IMG/VR virus record: IMGVR_UViG_3300027734_000245
Location: 1 to 29,190 of that record
From: a virus
Direction: 5' to 3' (one strand)
DNA: 29,190 nucleotides
Below, piece after piece: positions 10,001 to 15,210 of the stretch. Position numbers and translations under genes: made by a program. The notes beneath the pieces were generated by a model that saw only the letters and a program-made list of their open reading frames with translations, was not told where the DNA came from and ran no database searches. How positions within the stretch are numbered: position 1 is the first letter of the stretch; each line of letters begins with the position of its first letter.

Positions 10001-10435
10001 ATGACATTTCCAACAGCAACAGTTAGCACAAGTAATTTAGACTCAGCAACAGATGATCCCAGTGCGGCTCGTGCTGACCTGTTGGATGCTGTGCAAAAAC
10101 TCAATACCATTATTACAGATGGTGGTGTGGCATCAGGTGTGGCCATACTAGATGGATCAGGTTACCTACCTACTGCACAGATTCCGCCCACAATCTCCAC
10201 TACCTCAGCAGACATCACGCTGGCACCCAGCTCTGGTATTGTGAACATTCAAAATATTTTACGTCTCACACAGTTTCCAACCAGTGTTATTTTAAGTTTC
10301 ACTAGCAATGTGTCAGGTGACATGGTCATGTGTTCAAACGTGGGCAACATTGCATCAAACCCAGGTGTGGCATTCTATAATGGTAGTGCTTGGAAAGGCT
10401 TGCCATTCAATGCCAATGTATTCGTAACACTATAA
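10001..10435 (+). CDS. Small fibre-type protein with shared N-terminal module
   Basis: A 144-residue protein with an AAGGA site upstream. The first 41 residues (MTFPTATVSTSNLDS...) match the start of the protein at 17286-17822: both have ST.STSN.DS, a D.P..ARA run and a DG ending. This looks like a shared virion-anchoring or trimerisation module fused to different C-terminal parts. Residues 42-75 (GVAILDGSGYLPTAQIPP) resemble the collar region found in many phage fibres. The remaining residues are beta-rich. Probably a short tail or head fibre; exact location in the particle is not known. Confidence 0.6.
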   Translation: MTFPTATVSTSNLDSATDDPSAARADLLDAVQKLNTIITDGGVASGVAILDGSGYLPTAQIPPTISTTSADITLAPSSGIVNIQNILRLTQFPTSVILSFTSNVSGDMVMCSNVGNIASNPGVAFYNGSAWKGLPFNANVFVTL

Positions 10436-10473
10436 TTGAGTATAGTTCAAAAAATGTTGATCAAGGAGTCCGT

Positions 10474-10953
10474 GTGGACCAAGAAGAATTCAAATCACGA
10501 CTTCGAGAAGTTGCTGTTCTCAAACAAGTCAAAATAGCCAGAGACCCACAAGGCAGTCGCCTGGTGGATGCTGATGCACCCACTGAGTTTGTGATTGACC
10601 ATACTCTCCCCGAAACTAGACCCTGTGCCTACTGTGATCGATCATGCACCACATGTATGAATCATGTGTTTATGCTGGACAAACAACAATACCGGCGAGC
10701 CTGGGTCACACAGTGTGATACTTGTAAAAAAAAGGTAGACTTGAAGAATGGGTGCTTGATTAACCCATCTGGTGCAGGTGTCAACTACATCTCTCGAGGC
10801 CTACGAACAGCCAAGCCTGGCAATCGATTAGGACGTCCAAGAAAAGACTTTTGGAATGAACCTGTGCAGATCTTCACAGAAGAACAAGCACGTGAAATGA
10901 GCCTGAAACAAGCAGGCATCCTGGATCGATTGAGTGAACTGCGTAATAAATAA
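10474..10953 (+). CDS. Zinc-finger protein with AT-hook-like motif
   Basis: I choose GTG at 10474 because AAGGAG sits five bases upstream; the frame stays open to an ATG at 10390, but that lies inside the previous gene with no site. This gives 159 residues. Seen: CAYC at about residue 49, then CTTC, and CDTC about 30 residues further on, together a likely zinc-binding arrangement, and near the C-terminus RLGRPRKDF, which has the GRP core of an AT-hook, a minor-groove DNA-binding motif. It could be a nucleic-acid-binding regulator or head-associated protein. I do not recognise the family. The stop codon overlaps a TAAATA element. Confidence 0.6.
   Translation: MDQEEFKSRLREVAVLKQVKIARDPQGSRLVDADAPTEFVIDHTLPETRPCAYCDRSCTTCMNHVFMLDKQQYRRAWVTQCDTCKKKVDLKNGCLINPSGAGVNYISRGLRTAKPGNRLGRPRKDFWNEPVQIFTEEQAREMSLKQAGILDRLSELRNK
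10946..10953 (+). promoter_or_regulatory. T4-type late promoter candidate
   Basis: ATAAATAA overlapping the upstream stop codon. A start site some six bases downstream would place the RNA 5' end right at the foot of the structured leader that begins at 10957. Confidence 0.5.
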
Positions 10954-10956
10954 TTG

Positions 10957-11024
10957 TGCAAAGCCGGATGTCTACCGACACCTCATATATGGATTCTACG
11001 GCCATTGAATCCACCGGCTTTGCA
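10957..11024 (+). ncRNA. Three-way-junction structured RNA / 5' leader
   Basis: Closing stem: TGCAAAGCCGG at 10957-10967 pairs perfectly with CCGGCTTTGCA at 11014-11024 (11 bp). Inside are two hairpins: TGTC-TACC-GACA (10969-10980) and TGGATTC/GAATCCA (10990-10996 with 11007-11013, loop of ten bases containing the palindrome GGCC). The second hairpin abuts the closing stem with no gap, so the two could stack. Nine unpaired bases join the hairpins. No T-run follows, so it is not a terminator. It lies between a late-type promoter and the methyltransferase start, so it is either a 5' regulatory leader or a small RNA. Confidence 0.7.
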
Positions 11025-11032
11025 TCCCCCAT

Positions 11033-11584
11033 ATGAATATTGAAACTCTAGCCAGTGCCTGGAAAGGGCACAGATCATTTGCACAATGGCTGGTGCATGA
11101 ACTCCAACCCCGAGTCACTGTGGATCTTGGTGTAGATACTGGATACTCAACATTCTGCTGGGCTGAACACAATCCTGGTCATGTGTATGGCATAGACTCA
11201 TTTGAGGGAGATGCTCATGCTGGATTCCGAAACACCCGCGATCAAGTCACACATGATCAACAGCAACTGGGCTTGACCAATATCACCTGGATCCAAGGTT
11301 GGTTTGATGCGGTGGCCAAATCCTGGACCCTGCCCATTGATATCTTGCACATTGATGGCCTGCACACATATTCAGCAGTGAGTGAAGACTACGCCAACTG
11401 GCATGGTCATGTGCGTGATTCGGGTGTGATCCTGTTTCACGACACTCAGGCCTTCCCAGAAATTGGCCAATTCTTCCAAGAATTACCTGGTTTCAAGCAT
11501 GAATTCTTGCACTCAGCAGGGCTAGGTATTGTTGTAAAAAACCCACAGATTTACCATATGATTGTTGACTTCAAATCCATTTAA
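11033..11584 (+). CDS. Class I SAM-dependent methyltransferase
   Basis: A 183-residue protein with a Rossmann-type methyltransferase core of the Methyltransf_24 kind. Motif I is VDLGVDTGYST (residues 30-40), the SAM-binding loop. The acidic end of strand 2 is GHVYGIDSFEGD, the central motif IDILHIDGLHTY is typical of this family, and SGVILFHDT is the following strand. It would transfer a methyl group to a small molecule or sugar, or to a protein or nucleic acid; the sequence does not say which. The start has no clear Shine-Dalgarno and lies nine bases after the structured leader, so translation may be controlled by that fold. Confidence 0.78.
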   Translation: MNIETLASAWKGHRSFAQWLVHELQPRVTVDLGVDTGYSTFCWAEHNPGHVYGIDSFEGDAHAGFRNTRDQVTHDQQQLGLTNITWIQGWFDAVAKSWTLPIDILHIDGLHTYSAVSEDYANWHGHVRDSGVILFHDTQAFPEIGQFFQELPGFKHEFLHSAGLGIVVKNPQIYHMIVDFKSI

Positions 11585-11593
11585 TGCTACAAT
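11565..11593 (+). promoter_or_regulatory. Sigma70-type promoter
   Basis: TTGACT at 11565-11570 and TACAAT at 11588-11593, spaced exactly 17 bases. Starts within the end of the methyltransferase gene and points to the two tiny genes at 11636 and 11788. A small inverted repeat, GTAG-six bases-CTAC (about 11604-11617), lies just after the expected start and could be an operator. It is the only good sigma70 promoter I found. Confidence 0.7.
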
Positions 11594-11635
11594 AAGAGCA
11601 TGGTAGTATATCCTACTATTTGATTCGGAGTCAAA

Positions 11636-11806
11636 ATGTCAAGTATAGATCAAAGTCGTGCATACCTTGCACTTAGAGAACAGATCACACAAGTTAGGCG
11701 TGAATTCGGAGAAGATACTGCCTGGCACATTGTGGAACAGGCCGTGGTGGCCAATATTGCATTGGCAATGAAATCACAGGAGGCTGTATGTTCCGAGTCA
11801 TCATAA
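11636..11806 (+). CDS. Small hypothetical protein (56 aa)
   Basis: Starts MSSIDQSRAYLALREQI and ends SSIDs-like in SESS. ATG is preceded by CGGAG at good spacing and lies about 40 bases downstream of the strong sigma70 promoter. It is mostly helical by eye (REQITQVRREFGEDTAWHI, then VVANIALAM), with no motif I recognise. Its last 19 bases overlap the next gene, whose ribosome site AGGAGG is inside this one, so the two are probably translationally coupled. Position right after the only sigma70 promoter suggests early or constitutive expression. Confidence 0.6.
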   Translation: MSSIDQSRAYLALREQITQVRREFGEDTAWHIVEQAVVANIALAMKSQEAVCSESS

Positions 11807-11970
11807 TCATCACATTACTTGCACTCACAGGTTGCACAACCTATCAAGGTTATCCTGCACTGATTGCCTTGCCCTCAGGCACACCAGGCGTGACAGGTTC
11901 GCCAACAGGTGTAAACATATATTCTGGCACAGTAAACGGACGAGGATTCTCTGCTGTGGTGCCTAGGTAA
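11788..11970 (+). CDS. Small lipoprotein (lipobox LTGC)
   Basis: A 60-residue protein with a classic type II signal: MFRV, a run of Ile/Leu (residues 4-13) and the lipobox L13-T14-G15-C16. After cleavage a 45-residue Gly/Ser/Pro-containing peptide would be lipid-anchored, facing the periplasm of a Gram-negative host. It has a strong AGGAGG site. Candidates are an outer-membrane spanin subunit (Rz1-like) or a superinfection or surface-exclusion lipoprotein; no inner-membrane partner with the usual overlapping arrangement is present, so the spanin reading is weak. Co-transcribed with 11636-11806. Confidence 0.65.
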   Translation: MFRVIIIITLLALTGCTTYQGYPALIALPSGTPGVTGSPTGVNIYSGTVNGRGFSAVVPR

Positions 11971-11974
11971 CGGC

Positions 11975-11981
11975 ATAAATA
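11975..11981 (+). promoter_or_regulatory. T4-type late promoter candidate for the small RNA
   Basis: ATAAATA five bases after the lipoprotein stop. The expected start is about 11987, precisely where the first stem of the downstream RNA begins. Confidence 0.5.
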
Positions 11982-11985
11982 TTAT

Positions 11986-12163
11986 TGTCCTAAGGGGTTA
12001 CAGCCATTACCTCCTACCTAATTGACTTCTTCGCGGTTGTCAGGACACATGTTGTTGATGCCATTTGTTCTTAGACTCCGAAATCTAAATCCTTATAATC
12101 AACAACACCGAATGCAATGTTCGGACCCTGAGCCCAGTAACTGACCTTACTGGGCTTTTTTTT
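11986..12163 (+). ncRNA. Probable small structured RNA of about 178 nt ending in an intrinsic terminator
   Basis: This gene-free stretch holds, in order: TGTCCT (11986-11991) paired to AGGACA (12042-12047), enclosing GGGGT/ACCTC (11994-11998 with 12009-12013); TGTTGTTGAT paired perfectly with ATCAACAACA (12050-12059 with 12098-12107), enclosing TTAGA/TCTAA (12071-12075 with 12084-12088); CCGAA/TTCGG (12108-12112 with 12120-12124); then the terminator hairpin. Nearly every base is accounted for by a plausible stem. A late-type promoter abuts the 5' end. It could also be the 3' UTR of the lipoprotein mRNA. No known RNA family recognised. Confidence 0.6.
12131..12163 (+). terminator. Strong rho-independent terminator
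   Basis: Perfect 10-bp stem AGCCCAGTAA/TTACTGGGCT with loop CTGACC, followed by eight T (12156-12163). It ends the transcript of the lipoprotein genes and the small RNA. Confidence 0.93.
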
Positions 12164-12169
12164 GACCTC

Positions 12170-12198
12170 GTTTTGAGCCCCAAAACCATAGGTTTTTT
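12170..12198 (+). promoter_or_regulatory. Two mutually exclusive hairpins before the 12271 gene
   Basis: GTTTTG (12170-12175) pairs with CAAAAC (12181-12186), or AAAACC (12182-12187) pairs with GGTTTT (12191-12196), the latter followed by more T. The shared arm allows only one at a time, as in attenuators. A second weak terminator, or an operator, are alternatives. Confidence 0.4.
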
Positions 12199-12211
12199 AT
12201 GCATAATCATA

Positions 12212-12217
12212 TATACT
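12212..12217 (+). promoter_or_regulatory. Possible -10 box (TATACT)
   Basis: TATACT in an AT-rich stretch (12199-12220) upstream of two closely spaced ribosome sites. No convincing -35 at 16-18 bases. A promoter is expected here because a strong terminator lies just upstream. Confidence 0.35.
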
Positions 12218-12245
12218 ATTACATCGGAGTCGCAAGGAGAACAAA

Positions 12246-12287
12246 ATGGCAATTTATATAAGGAAACAACATGAACTATACCACTGA
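12246..12287 (+). CDS. 13-residue leader peptide candidate
   Basis: MAIYIRKQHELYH followed by TGA. AAGGAG lies seven bases upstream, a better site than that of the following gene, whose AAGGAA site and ATG are inside this reading frame. Stop falls 15 bases after the next start, so ribosomes could couple translation of the two. Could be chance. Confidence 0.35.
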   Translation: MAIYIRKQHELYH

Positions 12288-13032
12288 AGAAATACTGAGC
12301 ATGGTTGCAAATGCTAGACAAAAGCAATCATTTGACCTCGAGGCGCGAGAAGTAATAGATCTCGCGCGGCGCGAGAAGCATGTAAACATTAAAACATATA
12401 AACATATTTCTCGCGAACATGATCGCGAAGAAAGTGATGGAACTAGTCCTTCGGACTCAATTGGCCCTGCTTCGCAGAAGAGCCCAGAGGGCTTGGAGGA
12501 GATTGTCATCACGCCCAGCGATAACGTTAGTTCTCGCGCCTACACAGGTATTGAAGCATATCATGTGATCAGTAGCAAAGGCATCAAACTAAACCTCACA
12601 CTACAAACACCTGCAGATGCTGAACTAGGTGCTGTGGTAAAACTCACAGGCGAACTCAAAAGACAAAAGCGTTGGAGAGAGATCAAACCCTATGCAGGTG
12701 ATGCAGAATACTTTCAATCCTTTGTGCAAGAGATCAAAGATCAACTGCAAACAGATCGTCCTGTAGGACATGAATGGTGTATGGGTAGAGTTCACACAAG
12801 AGGCAAACGCAATGCTTGGTTTGCCAATGTGGTTGTGCTGGCAAGAATACAAGATAACAAGATCACACAAGCAAAGATCTGTATTGAAGATGATATCTAT
12901 GAAATTGATCTTGATCTAGATCTAAATGAAAACCAAAAGAAATATTATTCTGCAGGCGGAAGATATGGGGTTATTCGAAGTGCAAAGAGTGTGCCTACAC
13001 TGGCCACAGCCGCAAGAGTTTTATACAAGTGA
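12271..13032 (+). CDS. Unknown 253-residue protein with hairpin-encoded N-terminal region
   Basis: Not recognised. Residues 1-22 are helical; about 23-90 are charged, Arg/Glu/Ser-rich and probably disordered, encoded by the CGCG-rich hairpin array; from about residue 92 the protein becomes ordered (YTGIEAYHVISSKGIKLNL; GAVVKLTGELKRQKRWREI; WFANVVVLARI; EIDLDLDLNENQ) with a strand pattern that could be an OB-like nucleic-acid fold, though this is a guess. Codon use in the first third (many GCG, CGC, TCG) differs from neighbours, pointing to an inserted segment. It follows a terminator and a probable promoter, so it heads its own unit. As the largest unplaced gene, it is the best candidate for a replication or regulatory function. 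Confidence 0.7.
   Translation: MNYTTEEILSMVANARQKQSFDLEAREVIDLARREKHVNIKTYKHISREHDREESDGTSPSDSIGPASQKSPEGLEEIVITPSDNVSSRAYTGIEAYHVISSKGIKLNLTLQTPADAELGAVVKLTGELKRQKRWREIKPYAGDAEYFQSFVQEIKDQLQTDRPVGHEWCMGRVHTRGKRNAWFANVVVLARIQDNKITQAKICIEDDIYEIDLDLDLNENQKKYYSAGGRYGVIRSAKSVPTLATAARVLYK
12336..12540 (+). repeat. CGCG-rich hairpin array inside the 12271 gene
   Basis: A direct repeat GGCGCGAGAAG occurs at 12342-12352 and 12368-12378, with its inverse TTCTCGCGCC at 12531-12540. Hairpins: GCGCGAGA/TCTCGCGC (12343-12350 with 12360-12367); TCTCGCG/CGCGAGA (12360-12366 with 12370-12376); a 10-bp stem with one bulge (12407-12416 with 12423-12433); and three tandem triloop hairpins, AGTCC-TTC-GGACT (12445-12457), CTGC-TTC-GCAG (12467-12477), AGCCC-AGA-GGGCT (12481-12493). 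The palindrome CCTCGAGG is at 12336-12343. CGCG is much rarer in the rest of the window. Confidence 0.8.
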
Positions 13033-13035
13033 TTG

Positions 13036-13041
13036 TAAATA
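13036..13041 (+). promoter_or_regulatory. T4-type late promoter candidate
   Basis: TGTAAATAC context just after the 12271 gene stop. It is only five bases before the ATG at 13046, which would make that start leaderless or favour the ATG at 13058. Weakest of the set by context. Confidence 0.3.
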
Positions 13042-13045
13042 CTTG

Positions 13046-13414
13046 ATGCCAACCAACATGACACAGCCCTGGGATGCAGGATTTGATTGGTGTATTGCTT
13101 CATGGTGGGTGGCCATGAATGAATCACACCCATTTAATATCAAACTGGCAGCAGGTGGCCGGGACCCCATGCTGGACTGGATGCACCAAACTACTGAAGA
13201 TGTGATCTGGTATTATGGGCTGGATGACTGGCAGGAAGATGACTTTCGCAACAGACTTTGGTTGGCACAACACACCACGGACATAGCGGCTGTGCATGTG
13301 GTCACTGCCTTGTATCTCACTAGTATGGTGAGTGATGATATCTTGCATGATCTGGAGATACCCGGAGTGTGGCTTGTCAGAGTCCAAAAGACTTGCAAAT
13401 TGCTGGTAAACTAA
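13046..13414 (+). CDS. Hypothetical acidic, Trp-rich protein
   Basis: A 122-residue protein if ATG at 13046 is used; ATG 13058 is equally possible, and the frame is open back to 12926 inside the previous gene. None of these has a clear ribosome site. It is rich in Trp and Asp (PWDAGFDWCIASWWV, DDWQEDDFRNRLW) and mostly helical, with DILHDLEIPGVWLVRV near the end. No family recognised. It belongs to a run of small unplaced genes up to 14557 that separates the tail-tip module from the fibre module. Confidence 0.55.
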   Translation: MPTNMTQPWDAGFDWCIASWWVAMNESHPFNIKLAAGGRDPMLDWMHQTTEDVIWYYGLDDWQEDDFRNRLWLAQHTTDIAAVHVVTALYLTSMVSDDILHDLEIPGVWLVRVQKTCKLLVN

Positions 13415-13417
13415 ATA
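13412..13417 (+). promoter_or_regulatory. T4-type late promoter candidate
   Basis: CTAAATAC overlapping the end of the previous gene, 30 bases before ATG 13448. No -35 box. Confidence 0.5.
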
Positions 13418-13447
13418 CAATAAGCATTCAAGTTGAAAGGAACTCAA

Positions 13448-13852
13448 ATGAAGCAACCCACACCAGACCGCGAACTGGTATACATATTATTCCACAGAGA
13501 ACACACAGGTGCCAGCCGAATCAATGCCGGAGCAGAAGTCTGGCGACTACACTGGTATTGTGCAGACGACGGCAGTCACTGGATCACTGACGTGGACACC
13601 TCCATGAACAACTGGAAGAGAAGCAACTGGGCTGAGATAGTTCATAGTGCCAACCCTTGGGGCATGTATCGCAATCTACGCAGAGTTCAAACCAGAACCA
13701 CCAGAGTATTTGATGACCCTGTGTTATCAGCAGACAGCCGTTGGGTCATGATAGAACGCAACACAGCCCAAGACATTGCCGAGGCCATCCAGGCACTGGA
13801 AGCACACCATTTTCCACAAAACCACACAAGATACCAGGAACTATTTGCATGA
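13448..13852 (+). CDS. Hypothetical protein (134 aa)
   Basis: I choose ATG 13448 because AAAGGA lies seven bases upstream; an in-frame TTG at 13433 precedes that site and would not be served by it. The N-terminal half is strand-like (LVYILFHREHTG, AEVWRLHWYCADDGSHWI), the middle has NNWKRSNWAEIVHSANPWG, and the C-terminus is helical (NTAQDIAEAIQALEAHHF). Not recognised. It may head a four-gene unit (13448-14557) linked by 4-base overlaps. Confidence 0.65.
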   Translation: MKQPTPDRELVYILFHREHTGASRINAGAEVWRLHWYCADDGSHWITDVDTSMNNWKRSNWAEIVHSANPWGMYRNLRRVQTRTTRVFDDPVLSADSRWVMIERNTAQDIAEAIQALEAHHFPQNHTRYQELFA

Positions 13853-14085
13853 GCATCACAAGCATCACAACACAAACACAGCCACGAGAACTCAACGCTG
13901 AACAAATCACACAGGTGCAAGAGGCTGTGCAAAAGTTAATCAATGACCCTGCGGCCTTGGCCCTGGCAAGACTGCAATTGATCATGAACATTGCTGAAAC
14001 AGATGACAAGTTCAGAGCACAGTTTCATGTGCGTATACTAGAACTTTTGGATCTTGCAAGAAGCACAGGACATGAAGTATTCTAA
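13849..14085 (+). CDS. Hypothetical small helical protein (78 aa)
   Basis: Starts with the ATG of an ATGA overlap with the upstream stop. Sequence begins MSITSITTQTQPRELNAEQI and is largely helical afterwards (VQEAVQKLINDPAALALARL; HVRILELLDLARSTGHEVF). No motif recognised. An AGGA site is nine bases upstream. The upstream frame extension is open but has no ribosome site, so I reject the longer form. Confidence 0.6.
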   Translation: MSITSITTQTQPRELNAEQITQVQEAVQKLINDPAALALARLQLIMNIAETDDKFRAQFHVRILELLDLARSTGHEVF

Positions 14086-14330
14086 TGCCCATATACACCT
14101 CACCCGATGGCGGACACACCATTTACCAAGATACGCCTGCTGGCAAGACCTTTGTGCAGGAAGATGACCATGCACGACATCGCAGACGCTTGGGATACTT
14201 GCAACAAGCAATTACCTTGGCTGATCGTGACCCAAGAGTAATGGCTGTGTTGGAAGACAAGATGTATGAAGTGCTGGTATATGCTGTGCTGTGTGGACAT
14301 GAAGTTCGAGACTGGAGTGAAACACCTTGA
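14085..14330 (+). CDS. Hypothetical small protein (81 aa)
   Basis: ATG overlaps the previous stop (TAATG). It has a short strand-like start (MPIYTSPDGGHTIYQDTPAGK), a basic patch HARHRRRLGYLQQ, and a helix followed by LVYAVLCGHEVRDW. The C-terminus of this protein and the previous one both end in a GHEV motif (TGHEVF and CGHEVRDW), hinting at distant relationship between the neighbours. Function unknown. Confidence 0.58.
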   Translation: MPIYTSPDGGHTIYQDTPAGKTFVQEDDHARHRRRLGYLQQAITLADRDPRVMAVLEDKMYEVLVYAVLCGHEVRDWSETP

Positions 14331-14557
14331 TCACAGATTTTGACCCACTACAGATGTTGCAGGAACTACAGCAGGGATTTCAACTGCTGGCAGATAATCA
14401 GCGCATATTAAACGACAATCAAACCAGACTTACTGCTGCCAATGAAGCACTGGTCGCTGCCATGCAAAACTTGCAGACTCGACAAGACATCATCAAGGAA
14501 TGCTTGGACTTAGTGATCTTAGCACAAAAAACTATTGAATCTGATCTCCATAAATAA
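14327..14557 (+). CDS. Coiled-coil hypothetical protein (76 aa), TTG start
   Basis: Start is a TTG overlapping the previous TGA, with GGAG nine bases upstream. Almost the whole protein is one amphipathic helix: MLQELQQGFQLLADNQRI, then NDNQTRLTAANEALVAAMQ and further heptads to the end. It would form a coiled coil dimer or trimer. Position immediately ahead of the fibre genes suggests a fibre chaperone or linker, but that is only inference. The stop codon falls within the late-type promoter of the next unit. Confidence 0.58.
   Translation: MITDFDPLQMLQELQQGFQLLADNQRILNDNQTRLTAANEALVAAMQNLQTRQDIIKECLDLVILAQKTIESDLHK
14551..14556 (+). promoter_or_regulatory. T4-type late promoter candidate
   Basis: CATAAATAA overlapping the stop of the coiled-coil gene, 32 bases before the next ATG. 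No -35 box. Heads the fibre operon. Confidence 0.55.
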
Positions 14558-14588
14558 AGTGTCTAGACAACACTAAGGAGATCTCCCC

Positions 14589-15200
14589 ATGGCAATTCCC
14601 AGCCTAACACTTCGCGCAGTCAAAGGTTCAGCACTGACCTTTGCAGAAGCCGATGCAAATTTTCAAGACTTGGCCAACGTTAAAGTTGGCGTAAGCGCAG
14701 GTGGCACCACATCAAACGTGGCACTTAATGGCACAACAGGCTCACCCACTGCAATCACATTCGCAAACTCAGCCACAATTGGTGCAAGCCAAACATCAGG
14801 CACTGTGACACTCACAAGCCTAGTTGATCCTACCAATTGGACTGCCAACGTTCAAGGCAATGGTCAATATCTAACCAATGCAATCCTGGTAGATTACAAA
14901 GAAAAGATTGCCAACGTGGGCCCATTCACAGGCACACTCACAATCAATGCCAACACAGCACCTGTGCAAACAGGTGCAGTCACAGGGTCAATCACAATCA
15001 ACACCAACAACCTCACCAACTTGGCAGCAGGTGAAAGTGTGACCTTGTTGTTGTATCAAACAGGCAACTTCACACTCACAAGTAACCTTAAATTTGTGCA
15101 AGGAACCAAAACAATTTCAACCACAGCAGGCAATGTGGATGCACTCACAATCTTTTATGATGGGACCTCATACATCGCTGGCCTAGCCAAATACTTCTAA
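14589..15200 (+). CDS. Tail fibre / structural protein
   Basis: A 203-residue protein with a perfect TAAGGAG site. The N-terminus SLTLRAVKGSALTFAEADANF contains the L-T-x-A-E-x-D-A-N-F motif seen at the start of many aquatic phage fibre proteins. The rest is Thr/Asn/Gly-rich beta structure (TGTLTINANTAPVQTG, GAVTGSITINTNNLTN, GNFTLTSNLKF), suggesting a trimeric beta-helix or prism. Located at the head of a fibre operon that runs to 17822. Confidence 0.65.
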   Translation: MAIPSLTLRAVKGSALTFAEADANFQDLANVKVGVSAGGTTSNVALNGTTGSPTAITFANSATIGASQTSGTVTLTSLVDPTNWTANVQGNGQYLTNAILVDYKEKIANVGPFTGTLTINANTAPVQTGAVTGSITINTNNLTNLAAGESVTLLLYQTGNFTLTSNLKFVQGTKTISTTAGNVDALTIFYDGTSYIAGLAKYF

Positions 15201-15210
15201 GGATCGCACA

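Noticed and set aside
10390-10473. Longer form of the zinc-finger protein from ATG 10390
   Set aside because: It lies inside the preceding gene with no ribosome site, whereas GTG 10474 has AAGGAG at five bases.
12050-12107. A tRNA-like arrangement: 7-bp end stem, five-bp anticodon-like stem, then A and CCG
   Set aside because: Spaces between stems (13 and 11 bases) are too short for D and T arms, the loop has eight bases, and the end is CCG rather than CCA. Treated as part of the small RNA.
12342-12540. MITE-like reading of the hairpin array with TIRs GGCGCGAGAA/TTCTCGCGCC
   Set aside because: No target-site duplication is visible at the flanks and the spacing is not a multiple of three, so a mobile element is not supported beyond a possibility.
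12926-13045. Longer start for the 13046 gene
   Set aside because: It would sit inside the 12271 gene for 107 bases with no clear ribosome site; recorded as an alternative.
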